Below are positions 29,823 to 38,546 of a stretch of 64,000 nucleotides of DNA, piece after piece. A program made the position numbers and the translations under genes. Source of the DNA: Roseiarcus sp963820795 (lineage in GTDB: Bacteria; Pseudomonadota; Alphaproteobacteria; Rhizobiales; Beijerinckiaceae); NCBI GenBank assembly GCA_963820795.1, contig CAWGBJ010000009.1, positions 372,001 through 436,000 of the forward strand. The letters are read 5' to 3'. Position 1 is the first letter of the stretch. Every line of letters starts with the position of its first letter. Under the pieces are notes generated by a model, which saw nothing but the letters and a program-made list of their open reading frames with translations, had not been told where the DNA came from and made no database searches.

Positions 29823-30189
29823 GCGCCGTCATCGCGAGGAGCGAAGCGACGTGGCGATCCAGAAGATCGTGGCGGCGGCGGCTCTGGATTGCCTCGCGGC
29901 TCTCGCAATGACGGCGTCGGCGCTGCCTGACGAAGGGGCGGCTTGGGGAGAAATGAAGCGGACGCGAAGCGGTGGAGGGGGACTGCGACCGCCGGGCTTG
30001 GACGCGTTGCGGTGGAGGGGGCGAGTTCGTCCGGCGACTGACCGGTCTCCTTGTTCGGTCGGCTCTTTGGCCGTAAAAATCGGCGCAGTCCGCCCTCCGC
30101 CCTAAGTCCAATGCTGCTTTGGCGAACAAGGCTCTGGCGCCGCAGCGAGCTTGTCTTTAAATGCTCCGGAGAGTGGTCAGGAGATCGTC
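29823..30189. repeat. intergenic region with an 87-base inverted repeat element
   Basis: Positions 29827-29913 form one element with near-perfect ends (CGTCATCGCGAG and CTCGCAATGACG, 11 of 12 matching) and inner arms GCGATCCAGA and TCTGGATTGC. This is the 'GTCATTGCGAGGAGCGAAGC' element common in alphaproteobacteria. After it, GCGGTGGAGGGGG occurs at 29969 and again at 30009, a 40-base period. No gene is seen. Promoter for the mcl2-like gene must lie near the right end. Confidence 0.65.
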
Positions 30190-31077
30190 ATGCTTGCCCG
30201 TCCGCGCCGCAGCGTCCTCTACATGCCCGGCTCCAACGCCAAGGCGCTCGCCAAGGCCGCGACATTGCCCGCCGACGCGCTGATCCTCGATCTGGAAGAT
30301 TCGGTCGCGCCCGACGCCAAGGAAATGGCGCGCGCCCAGGTGGTCGCGGCGGTCAAGGGCGATTTCGGCGCTCGTGAGGTCATCATCCGCGTCAATGGGC
30401 CGCACACGCCCTGGGGGCCGGACGATCTTGTCGTCGCCGCCGCCGCCGGCCCGGACGCCATTCTCCTGCCGAAGGTCGACGGGCCGGGCGCGATCATGCA
30501 CGCGGCCCGGGTGATGCGGGAGAACGGCGCGCCGGACAGGACCCGCATCTGGGCGATGATGGAGACGCCGAACGCGGTCCTGAACGCCGGCCAGATCGCG
30601 GCGGTCGCCGCCGACTCCGCCTCGCGTCTCGCCGTAATGGTCATGGGCCTCAACGATCTCGCCAAGGAAACGCGCGCCCGGCTGACCCCCGGACGTCCGA
30701 CCATGACCGCCTGGCTCGCCAATTGCGCGGTTGCGGCGCGCGCCCACGGCATCGACATCATCGACGGGGTCTTCAACGACATCAGGGACCTCGAGGGTTT
30801 CCGGGCCGAATGCCTGCAAGGCCGCGACATGGGCCTCGACGGCAAGACGCTTATCCATCCGGGCCAGATCGACATCTGCAACGAAGTGTTTGCGCCGTCG
30901 GCCGAGGAGGTCGCGACCGCCCGTGCGATCGTCGAGGCCTTCGCCTTGCCGGAAAACGCCGGCAAAGGCGCCATTCAGCTTAACGGCAAGATGGTCGAGT
31001 TGTTGCACGCCGACATGGCGCGGCGCACCCTCGCCGTCGCCGACGCCATCGCCGGCCTGAACAGGGCGGCTGCGTAG
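30190..31077 (+). CDS. mcl2: CoA-ester lyase, (3S)-malyl-CoA thioesterase type
   Basis: A 295-residue member of the HpcH/CitE family. Motifs: RSVLYMPGSNAKALAKA, DALILDLEDSVAPD with metal-binding acids, IWAMMETPNAVLNA, VMGLNDLAKE, and CLQGRDMGLDGKTLIHP. The last three resemble, as I remember it, Mcl2 of Rhodobacter sphaeroides, which hydrolyses (3S)-malyl-CoA in the ethylmalonyl-CoA pathway. A citrate lyase beta-like lyase is the alternative. ATG 30190 is chosen; the frame opens at 30151. It lies 15 bases before a fumarase gene, linking it to C4 acid metabolism. Confidence 0.75.
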   Translation: MLARPRRSVLYMPGSNAKALAKAATLPADALILDLEDSVAPDAKEMARAQVVAAVKGDFGAREVIIRVNGPHTPWGPDDLVVAAAAGPDAILLPKVDGPGAIMHAARVMRENGAPDRTRIWAMMETPNAVLNAGQIAAVAADSASRLAVMVMGLNDLAKETRARLTPGRPTMTAWLANCAVAARAHGIDIIDGVFNDIRDLEGFRAECLQGRDMGLDGKTLIHPGQIDICNEVFAPSAEEVATARAIVEAFALPENAGKGAIQLNGKMVELLHADMARRTLAVADAIAGLNRAAA

Positions 31078-31092
31078 GATAGGCAGAACGAG

Positions 31093-32709
31093 ATGGGCGC
31101 GTCGAACCCTTCCCTCTTCCAGCTCGGGCCGGACGAGACCCGCTACCGCAAGCTGACGAGCGAAGGGGTGCGGGTCGAAACCGCGCTCGGGCGCGACATT
31201 CTCATGGTCGAGCCGGAGGCGCTCAGGCGCCTCGCTGAAGAGGCGATGGCCGACATCAACCACCTATTGCGCCCCGGCCATCTCGCCCAGCTCGCCAAAA
31301 TTCTCGACGACCCGGAGGCGACCGCCAACGACAAGTTCGTCGCCTACGATCTTCTGAAGAACGCCAACATCGCTGCCGGCGGCGTCCTGCCGATGTGCCA
31401 GGACACCGGCACGGCGATCGTCGTCGCCAAGAAGGGCCGCCGCGTCTGGACGGACGGCGGCGACGAGGAGGCGATCGCCGGGGGAATCCGCGACGCCTAC
31501 CGGAAGAAGAACCTGCGCTACAGCCAGGTCGCGCCGCTCTCGACCTTCGAGGAAAGAAACACCGGCGACAATCTGCCGGCGCAGATCGACATCGCCGCCG
31601 AGGGCGACGACGTCTACAAGTTCCTCTTCATCGCCAAGGGGGGCGGGTCGGCTAACAAGACCTTCCTCTATCAGGCGACGCCGTCGATCCTGACGCACGA
31701 GCGGATGATCGCCTTCCTGAAAGAGAAGATCCTGACGCTCGGCACCGCCGCCTGCCCGCCCTATCACCTCGCCATTGTCATCGGCGGCCTGAGCGCCGAA
31801 CTCACCCTGAAGACGGTCAAGCTCGCCTCCGCCCGCTACCTCGACGGCCTGCCGACGTCGGGCGCGCCGGACGGGCGCGCCTTTCGCGACCTCGAGCTCG
31901 AGGGCGAGATCCATAAATTGACCCAGGCGCTCGGCGTCGGCGCGCAGTTCGGCGGCAAATATTTCTGCCATGACGTCAGGGTGATCCGCCTCCCCCGGCA
32001 TGGCGCCTCGCTGCCGGTCGGGCTCGGTGTCTCCTGTTCGGCCGACCGACAGGCGCTCGGCAAGATCACCCGCGAAGGCGTGTTTCTCGAGGAGCTGGAG
32101 CGCGATCCGGCGCGCTTCCTGCCGGCGATCGACGAAGCCGCGCTGGGCGGCCCGGTGGTGGAGGTCGATCTCCGCCGGCCTATGAAGGACATTCTGGCGG
32201 AACTGACGAAGCACCCGATTCGCACCCGACTGGCGCTGACCGGGCCAATGGTCGTCGCCCGCGACGCGGCGCATGCGAAAATTCGTGAACGGCTCGAGCG
32301 CGGCGAACCGATGCCGCAATATCTGCGCGACCATCCGGTCTACTATGCCGGCCCGGCTAAGACGCCGGCCGGCATGCCCTCCGGCTCGTTCGGTCCGACG
32401 ACTGCGGGACGGATGGATTCCTTCGTCGACCAGTTCCAGGCGGCCGGCGGGTCGATGGTGATGCTCGCCAAGGGCAACCGCTCGGCCGAGGTGCGCAAGG
32501 CCTGCGCCAAGCACGGCGGCTTCTATCTCGGCTCGATCGGCGGCCCCGCCGCGCGCTTGGCGCAGGACTGCATCAGGAAGGTCGAGGTGCACGAATATCC
32601 CGAGCTCGGCATGGAAGCCGTGTGGCGGATCGAAGTCGAGAATTTCCCCGCCTTCATCGTTGTCGACGACAAGGGGAACGACTTCTTCAAGGAGCTCAAT
32701 TTGGGGTGA
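31093..32709 (+). CDS. fumA: class I fumarate hydratase, iron-sulfur type
   Basis: A 538-residue 4Fe-4S enzyme converting fumarate and malate. Cluster Cys residues are in VLPMCQDTGT, TAACPPYHLAI and the late RLAQDCIRK. The C-terminal beta part begins near DLRRPMKDILAEL, with GPTTAGRMDSFVDQF and GSIGGPAARLAQ as family signatures. ATG 31093 follows AGGATAGG. Forms a unit with the mcl2-like gene 15 bases upstream. Oxygen-sensitive class I enzymes often coexist with FumC, which is not in this window. Confidence 0.93.
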   Translation: MGASNPSLFQLGPDETRYRKLTSEGVRVETALGRDILMVEPEALRRLAEEAMADINHLLRPGHLAQLAKILDDPEATANDKFVAYDLLKNANIAAGGVLPMCQDTGTAIVVAKKGRRVWTDGGDEEAIAGGIRDAYRKKNLRYSQVAPLSTFEERNTGDNLPAQIDIAAEGDDVYKFLFIAKGGGSANKTFLYQATPSILTHERMIAFLKEKILTLGTAACPPYHLAIVIGGLSAELTLKTVKLASARYLDGLPTSGAPDGRAFRDLELEGEIHKLTQALGVGAQFGGKYFCHDVRVIRLPRHGASLPVGLGVSCSADRQALGKITREGVFLEELERDPARFLPAIDEAALGGPVVEVDLRRPMKDILAELTKHPIRTRLALTGPMVVARDAAHAKIRERLERGEPMPQYLRDHPVYYAGPAKTPAGMPSGSFGPTTAGRMDSFVDQFQAAGGSMVMLAKGNRSAEVRKACAKHGGFYLGSIGGPAARLAQDCIRKVEVHEYPELGMEAVWRIEVENFPAFIVVDDKGNDFFKELNLG

Positions 32710-32807
32710 GAGCGGGGTCGGGTGGCTCTGGATCAATGCCCCGGATGGGCGCGGCTTCGGGCGCCAGTTACGGCGTGTCCTCCTGGTAACGCGACGGCGG
32801 CGCTTTT

Positions 32808-34985
32808 CTAGATCGGATCGGAGCCAGTCCGCAGTTGAGCGAACTTGGTCGCGAACGCGCAGCGCTCCACCAGCTGGGAATCGCCCTTGGTCACCTCGAA
32901 GGCCGTATGCTCGTCCTCCCGCCAAAAACGAATGTCGATCTTGTGCTGACCCACCCGCAAGTCATAAACCGCCAGGTCCGGAAGCCATGTCGGCAGCGAC
33001 GGGTCGACATACAGCTTGTTGCGCGGCGCATCCGGCAGAAAACCCAACATCGCCTGAGTCAACATGAAGGTTGAGCCGGCTGCCCAGGCTTGCGGCACGT
33101 TTGCGCCGACATACTGCACCGGGAAGTTGGTTTGGTCGCGTTGGAAAGCAGTATAGAGCTCCGGCAGCTGGTTGAAACCGAAGTGGCCCGCTGCGACGCT
33201 GAGGTCGTGAGCGATGCGCGCCGCCTCAGCGCTGAAACCGTAGTTCTTGAAACCAAGCGCGATTATGGCGTTGTCGTGCGGCCAGACGGACCCTGTCTGA
33301 TAATTGTAGGGATTGAAGGCAGGATTGTTCGTCGAAAGGGTGCGAATGCCCCATCCGGTCCACATGTCCGGCGCCATCAGGCGCTCAACCACCTTCTTGG
33401 CGCGCTCGGGCGGCGCGATCCCGGACCAGAGGCAATGACCGGCGTTTGACGCAACTGTCAGCACCTTCCTCTTCTCGCCATCAAGCGCATAAGCGTAGAA
33501 GCCGAGTTCCTCGTCCCAAAAGGCTTCGTTGAAGCGGTCGAACAGCGCGCTCGCCTTAGCGCGCAACGCCTGCGCGCGCTCGGGCTTGCCAAGCGCATCG
33601 AACACCTCGGCCATGCGAACCCAGGCGTTGTAGACGTAGCCTTGCAGCTCGCAGAGCGCTTTTGGCCCTTTGACCAGCGAGCCGTCCGGATAAACCACAC
33701 AATCGGGAGAATCCTTCCAGCTCATGTTCTCATAGCCGACGGGCGATCGCGTCTGGTATTCCTGGAAACCGTCGCCGTCGCGGTCGCCATAGTCGTCGAT
33801 CCAACTCAGGCATCCTTCCGCCGTCTCGAGATGCCGCTCGAGGAGGTCTCGATCGCCGGTGGCCCGCCAGGCGGCGTGCAGGGTGATCAGATAGAGCGGC
33901 GTAGCGTCCGCAGTGCCGTAATACGGCGTGTGCGGGATCAGCTTGAAATGCGCCAGTTCGCCGTAGCGGATCTCATGCAGGATCTTGCCGGGCTCGGCGT
34001 CGCGGTAGTTGTCCGTTTCTTTGGCTTGCAGGGAGCCGAGAATCTCGAGCGCTCCGCTGGCAAACTCAGGATAGATGAGGGTGTTCTGCAACGAAACGAT
34101 CAAGCTGTCGCGTCCGAACGGCGCGATGAACCAAGGGAGTCCGGCGGCAGGCAGGAAAACCAGGTGATCCGTGCCTGCGATCGGCAGCCTGAGCGCGGCC
34201 ATGTCCTCGAGCGCCTGGCGAAAGAGACGATAAAATTCCTCGTTGCTGGTCTGGATCTTGACCACGTTCTGCAGCCAGTCCGCCATCGTCTCGGAATGGT
34301 GCGATTTATCGCTCTGCCTGGTGCAGTCAGTCGGCGAAGGAAAATGCCGATCGCCATCTGTCAGCCCATAGTGGAGGCAGCAATGCCATGCCTCGCCTCG
34401 TTTGAGGTCCACCTCGAAGCTCAGCCTCCCGTTGGCGTAGACCGCCTTTGCGGACGAGGATGCGGGGCAAATTGTCACTGTGCGGCTGAAGTCGCCGTTG
34501 CAGTAGACCGTCCGGAGTTGCTGGTCCGGCTCGGACCAATCCGTGGTGATATGGCCTCGGCGTACGATGCTGGCCGATTTCACCTCGAAGATATCGGCGA
34601 AGTCGCAGCGCAGCGCGATCTCGAGTTGGAATAACACCGCATCGCTACTGTGGTTTGTGACATCGAGGTCTTCGTGCATTCCGCCGCTGATCCAGCGGCT
34701 TATGGCTAAGCCTAGCGTACGCGGCGGGATCGTCCCCTTCTCGGTGCGCACGGCGCGATTGGTCAGGAAGACGCGAGAGGCGTAGTAACTGATGGCGCCA
34801 CCGTTCAGCAGCTCCCAGGGTTCGCCGTTGGCGTAGATCTCCCAGCTGCTGACAACGCGGGTATCGTAGAAATACAGCCCCTTATCGCTCGGCCACTTGA
34901 TATGCCCGCTCTCCTCGGTGATCAACACCGTCGCGCCTTGATGTATCGAGATCTGCGGTGGGCCAACCTGTACTTTGAGTGGCAT
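32808..34985 (-). CDS. glycogen-debranching-type amylo-alpha-1,6-glucosidase
   Basis: A 725-residue cytoplasmic glycoside hydrolase. The first ~200 residues are the beta-sandwich 'GDE N-terminal' domain (TVLITEESGHIKWPSDKGLYFYDTRV). The rest is an alpha/alpha-toroid with APFGRDSLIVSLQ, GYENMSWKDSPD, MWTGWGIRTLS and GSVWPHDNAI, motifs shared by debranching enzymes and GH63-like glucosidases. I chose ATG 34985; a TTG at 34997 is possible. Base composition looks lower in GC than the neighbours, which could mean transfer. No glycogen genes flank it. Substrate not certain. Confidence 0.8.
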   Translation of the reverse strand: MPLKVQVGPPQISIHQGATVLITEESGHIKWPSDKGLYFYDTRVVSSWEIYANGEPWELLNGGAISYYASRVFLTNRAVRTEKGTIPPRTLGLAISRWISGGMHEDLDVTNHSSDAVLFQLEIALRCDFADIFEVKSASIVRRGHITTDWSEPDQQLRTVYCNGDFSRTVTICPASSSAKAVYANGRLSFEVDLKRGEAWHCCLHYGLTDGDRHFPSPTDCTRQSDKSHHSETMADWLQNVVKIQTSNEEFYRLFRQALEDMAALRLPIAGTDHLVFLPAAGLPWFIAPFGRDSLIVSLQNTLIYPEFASGALEILGSLQAKETDNYRDAEPGKILHEIRYGELAHFKLIPHTPYYGTADATPLYLITLHAAWRATGDRDLLERHLETAEGCLSWIDDYGDRDGDGFQEYQTRSPVGYENMSWKDSPDCVVYPDGSLVKGPKALCELQGYVYNAWVRMAEVFDALGKPERAQALRAKASALFDRFNEAFWDEELGFYAYALDGEKRKVLTVASNAGHCLWSGIAPPERAKKVVERLMAPDMWTGWGIRTLSTNNPAFNPYNYQTGSVWPHDNAIIALGFKNYGFSAEAARIAHDLSVAAGHFGFNQLPELYTAFQRDQTNFPVQYVGANVPQAWAAGSTFMLTQAMLGFLPDAPRNKLYVDPSLPTWLPDLAVYDLRVGQHKIDIRFWREDEHTAFEVTKGDSQLVERCAFATKFAQLRTGSDPI

Positions 34986-35119
34986 GACGCGCCCCAATGT
35001 TCGCGGAGCCCGATTGCGGTATGAGCCGAATTCCGGTCCGCCGAGTATGCCGGGCCGGGCGGCGGGTGTTAAGAGGTCGCCTTGAATACGCGCCGCAAGA
35101 CGTGGGAGCCCGTGTTCAG

Positions 35120-35695
35120 ATGTGGTCCAGCCGCCTCTTCTTTGCGGGTGGCTTGGCAGCGGCGCTAGCGCTGGCCGGCTGCGCGGCCGAGCCGCCCATG
35201 CCGCGCCTGGCGCAGCGTTCGGCGCAGGCCATCGCCGCCGTCCGGCTCGACCCCGCCGCAGCCGCCTCCGCGCTCAACGCCTATCGCGCCAGCAAGGGCC
35301 TCAAGCCGGTGCGGCTCGAGCCGGCGCTGATCGCGATGGCCGAGCGGCAGGCGCAGGCGATGGCGGCGGGCGCGCAGGTCTCGCATGATGTCGCCGGCGC
35401 CTTTCCGGCGAGGCTCGCTGCCAGCGGCGTCGACGCGGCGGCGGCCGGCGAGAACCTTGGCGCGGGCTACATGAGCTTCGAGGAGGCCCTGGCCGGCTGG
35501 CGAGCTTCCCCGGGCCATGACGCCAATCTCCTCATGGCCGAGGCGACCCGGTTCGGCGTCGCGCTCGCGAAGAATCCGGACGCCAGCTACGGGACCTTCT
35601 GGGCGATGGAGATGGCCGCCGAGCCGCCTGCCGCAGCAGCAAAGGCGGGCGCGCCGTTCCTGCCGCTCTCAGGCTCGGCGGCCCTGCCGCGATAG
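35120..35695 (+). CDS. CAP-domain (SCP/PR1-like) lipoprotein
   Basis: A 191-residue envelope protein. ATG 35120 gives a signal with lipobox LAGC, so the mature Cys is about residue 20. The CAP domain reads NAYRASKGLKPVRLEPALIAMAERQAQAMA, then SHD and AGENLGAGY and WRASPGHDANLL, with the His residues of the CAP cavity. Function in bacteria is unclear. Longer starts to 34997 would bury the signal and are rejected. Divergent from the glucosidase. Confidence 0.8.
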   Translation: MWSSRLFFAGGLAAALALAGCAAEPPMPRLAQRSAQAIAAVRLDPAAAASALNAYRASKGLKPVRLEPALIAMAERQAQAMAAGAQVSHDVAGAFPARLAASGVDAAAAGENLGAGYMSFEEALAGWRASPGHDANLLMAEATRFGVALAKNPDASYGTFWAMEMAAEPPAAAAKAGAPFLPLSGSAALPR

Positions 35696-35865
35696 AGCGG
35701 TGTGAGCGAGACGCCCCCACGCGGCCGCCCGCAATAGTTTGGAAATTATTGACCTAGGGCTCTCGCGATAGTAACGCGAGAATTTACCCACGTATCCGAG
35801 TCGCGCTGGCCGCGCGGTCGTCTCGGCGTCTAGAGAGCGGGTTTCGATCAGGCAGAACTCGTGTC

Positions 35866-35886
35866 CGTCACCCGCGGGCTTGACCC
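35866..35886. repeat. left half of a dispersed repeat split by the IS
   Basis: CGTCACCCGCGGGCTTGACC continues, after removal of the insertion sequence, into the right half at 37231-37290 to give a full palindromic element ending CCCGGCGATGACG. Confidence 0.6.
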
Positions 35887-37233
35887 ACGGCTGTCCGGCA
35901 CGGAATGTGCTTAAATCGGCGCACGGCATTGATTCTACTCGGGTTCAGAAGGTTGCGAATCAACTGGACTCGGAAAGGGATCAACGCCGTGCGGCATCAG
36001 AATAGCGTATTTCATGGCGTGCTAGAGCACCTTCCGTGGGCGACATTGGACCGGCTTGTTGAGGAGCATGAGGCCGATCGCGACCCGCGCAATCTGCAGG
36101 CGCGGGCGCACCTCGTCGCGATGCTCTACGCCCAGCTCAGCGGCTCGCGCAGTTTGCGCGACATCGAGACGAGCCTGAGGAGCCAAGCCGCCAAGCTTTA
36201 TCATCTCGGCGGCACTCCAGTCTCGAAGTCGGCGCTCGCGACAGCCAACGCGACGCGCCCTTGCGAAACGTTCGCCGGCCTGCTTGCGGCGTTGATGGCG
36301 CAGTTGCAGCGCAGTTATCGCCGCAAGATCGGCGATTGCGTGCGCCTGATCAACTCCACCAGCGTGCGGCTTTCGGCGCTGAGCGGCGAGTGGGCGACGT
36401 TTTCGGCCGGCGTTTGCGGGGCCAAGGCGCATGTCGTCTACGACCCCGACGCCGACCAGCCGCTTTACCTCATGGTGACGGCGGCCAACGTCAACGACAT
36501 CGTTGCCGCCAAGCAAATGCCGATCGAGCCGGGAGCGACCTATGTGTTCGACCTCGGCTACTATGATTACGCTTGGTGGGCGAGCCTGCATGAGGCGGCC
36601 TGTCGCATCGTGACGCGGCTGAAAGCCAACACGCCTTTCACCATCGTCGAAGAGCGGCCGGTCGAAGCCGGCTCGGCGGTGCTGAGCGACCGCCTCGGAC
36701 ATCTGCCCAAGCGGCTTGCCGCCTCGCGCAAGAATCCGATGCCCGGTCTCGTGCGCGAGGTGCGGGTGAGGATCGAGACCGGCAAGGTCTTGCGCATCTT
36801 CACCAACGACCTGACGGCGAGTGCGCAGGAGATCGTCGACCTTTACAAGCGCCGCTGGGCGATCGAGCTGTTCTTCAGGTGGGTCAAACAGACCCTCAGG
36901 ATCGGCCACTTCCTCGGAACCTCCGAGAACGCGGTGCGCACCCAGATCGTCGTCGCGCTCATCGCCTTCGTGTTGCTGCGCCTGGCTCACGAAGCCAACG
37001 GCGGCGTCAAAAGCCCGCTCGTCTTCGCCCGCTTGATCAGGGCCAACCTCATGGAGCGTCGCCCCATTGGCGAGCTGATGCGAAGACCCCCTCCCGAGCT
37101 TGAACCGCGTCAAGCCAATTTGAACTTCGACGCCTACGCGACCCGCCAAGCGCACACCCGCCGGGCCCAGCGCGCTCGCCTCGTCTTGGAGCGGGCGGCG
37201 TGACAAGCATAGATCGTGCCGGACAGCCGTGGG
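35884..37233 (+). mobile_element. IS4-family insertion sequence, about 1.35 kb
   Basis: Perfect 18-base inverted repeats bound the element: CCCACGGCTGTCCGGCAC at 35884-35901 and its complement at 37216-37233. The string GGGCTTGACCC is found on both sides, overlapping the outer bases, so the target duplication is 9 to 11 bases (exact edge ambiguous). One transposase gene fills it. The target is itself a dispersed palindromic repeat. The intact repeats and duplication suggest a recent insertion. Confidence 0.85.
35989..37203 (+). CDS. IS4-family transposase with altered first catalytic residue
   Basis: A 404-residue DDE transposase with a DUF4372-type N-terminus (RHQNSVFHGVLEHLPWATLD). GTG 35989 fits the family start. 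Expected catalytic acids: the first lies in a 'LIDST' motif, here LINSTSVRLS, so Asp is replaced by Asn (codon AAC, 36352-36354). The second is in YVFDLGYYDY and the third in YKRRWAIELFFRWVKQ (the Y-R-E-K signature), both present. The frame is full length. If the Asn is real, the enzyme is probably inactive. Confidence 0.85.
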   Translation: MRHQNSVFHGVLEHLPWATLDRLVEEHEADRDPRNLQARAHLVAMLYAQLSGSRSLRDIETSLRSQAAKLYHLGGTPVSKSALATANATRPCETFAGLLAALMAQLQRSYRRKIGDCVRLINSTSVRLSALSGEWATFSAGVCGAKAHVVYDPDADQPLYLMVTAANVNDIVAAKQMPIEPGATYVFDLGYYDYAWWASLHEAACRIVTRLKANTPFTIVEERPVEAGSAVLSDRLGHLPKRLAASRKNPMPGLVREVRVRIETGKVLRIFTNDLTASAQEIVDLYKRRWAIELFFRWVKQTLRIGHFLGTSENAVRTQIVVALIAFVLLRLAHEANGGVKSPLVFARLIRANLMERRPIGELMRRPPPELEPRQANLNFDAYATRQAHTRRAQRARLVLERAA

Positions 37234-37290
37234 CTTGACCCGGGGGTCCATGGATCGCCGGGTTAAGCCTGGTCAAGCCCGGCGATGACG
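37231..37290. repeat. right half of the dispersed repeat split by the IS
   Basis: Runs from GGGCTTGACCCGGGGGTCC through GGATCGCCGGGTTAAGCC to GCCCGGCGATGACG. Two nested copies of the CCGGG...CCCGG palindrome are present. Together with 35866-35886 it rebuilds the site before insertion. Confidence 0.6.
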
Positions 37291-37387
37291 GATCCGGATG
37301 GGCCAACCTGGTCGGAACCTGCGCTAATTCGGCATCGCGGGCTCATGGGGCTGACGGCCGCAGACGGCGCAAAAGCGCCAGCCGCAA

Positions 37388-37822
37388 TCAGCTGAAGCTG
37401 AGCTTCTTCAGCCGGACGATCACGTCGATCGCGGCGATGCTCATGCCGTCGGGTGCCGGGATGTCGAACGCCGGCAACAAGGCGTCGGGGATGTCGGACA
37501 GCTCTTCCGAATCCTCGATATAGAAGTGGTAATGAGGGCCGGTCTTGGTGTCGTACCAGATCTTGGCGTCGTAAAGCGCGATCTCGCGCAAAAGCCCCCG
37601 GCGGGCGAACTCGTTCAGCGTGTTGTAGATCGTGCCGAGCGTCGGGGCGAAACGGATCGACCGCGTTTCCTGGTAGAGCATTTCCGCGGTGAAATGCCGG
37701 TCGCCGGCGCTGAAGATGGCCCGAGCGAGATCGACCCGCTGACGGGTCGGCCTGACGCCGGACGTCTCGAGCTTGCGACGAAGGAGGCCGTCCTTGACGG
37801 CGTCCTGTGCGGTGGCGTTCAT
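37388..37822 (-). CDS. irr: Fur-family iron response regulator Irr
   Basis: A 144-residue transcription factor. In rhizobia Irr replaces Fur as the main iron regulator, binds ICE boxes under low iron and responds to haem. The winged helix reads GVRPTRQRVDLARAIFS and FAPTLGTIYNTLNEFARRGLL. The HxH region GPHYHFYIED matches the haem-linked His motif. No N-terminal GCP-type haem motif is seen, so it resembles the Rhizobium form more than that of Bradyrhizobium. ATG 37822 chosen; a GTG at 37843 is possible. Confidence 0.88.
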   Translation of the reverse strand: MNATAQDAVKDGLLRRKLETSGVRPTRQRVDLARAIFSAGDRHFTAEMLYQETRSIRFAPTLGTIYNTLNEFARRGLLREIALYDAKIWYDTKTGPHYHFYIEDSEELSDIPDALLPAFDIPAPDGMSIAAIDVIVRLKKLSFS

Positions 37823-38174
37823 TCGCGCTGGTCTGTGTTTCACGGCGCCGGTCAGCCGAGAGCCGGCGAACGGAGGATAGCCTGCTACATATTACAGAAT
37901 GGCGTTCGCCGCAAACCCGGGCGAATGCGGCGAGATGGCGGCGTCTGCCGATTTAGCGTAGGCTGTCGGCCTCCTCCGGCCGAGCGACACGATGGCGGAT
38001 CACAGGCGATGCCTTTGCGGCGCGGCGCGGTCCGAAATCGCCGCGGATGCGACCCAATAAGGTCGTCCCATGCTGGCGCCGCGTGCGTCGGCGCATCGGC
38101 GCGGACAGCGCCACGGTCAACGCCGCCGCGAAGACAGGAAGGCTCGCGCCTGGGCGCGACCCGTAGGACCAACG
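37823..38174. other. intergenic region upstream of irr
   Basis: About 350 bases between divergent irr and the DUF3303 gene. On the irr strand, CTGTAATATGTAG near 37885-37897 could be a -10 region (TAATAT). No convincing ICE box, gene or repeat seen. Confidence 0.3.
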
Positions 38175-38477
38175 ATGCTTTTCATGGTGATCGAGCGGTT
38201 TCGCGACAACGACATGGTGCCGGTCTATGAACGGTTGCGCTCAGCCGGGCGATCGCTGCCGGATGGGCTCGAATATGTCGACAGCTGGGTCGAGGCGAGT
38301 TTCGCGCGCTGCTTTCAACTGATGCGCTGCGACGACGTCCGGCTCCTCCAGCATTGGGTCCTGCAGTGGCGCGGGACCGGAGCGACATTTGAAATTGTGC
38401 CCGTCGCAACGAGCCGGGAAACGCAGGCGGTCGTCGCCCCTTTGCTCGGATCGAGCGCGCCGCCGCCGTCAAGTTGA
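38175..38477 (+). CDS. DUF3303 family protein
   Basis: A 100-residue protein: MLFMVIERFRDNDMVPVYERL, then GLEYVDSWVEASFARCFQLMRCDD and FEIVPVATSRE. This is the pattern of DUF3303, a ferredoxin-like dimeric alpha/beta barrel fold with unknown role. ATG 38175 opens the homologous part; the frame extends upstream without sense. Followed 69 bases later by the DUF1993 gene on the same strand. Confidence 0.75.
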   Translation: MLFMVIERFRDNDMVPVYERLRSAGRSLPDGLEYVDSWVEASFARCFQLMRCDDVRLLQHWVLQWRGTGATFEIVPVATSRETQAVVAPLLGSSAPPPSS

Positions 38478-38546
38478 TATCGCCACGGTTTCCGTGCATC
38501 CATCCCATCCCCGATCGAAAGCGACTTCAAAGAAAGCTCGGCTCCC

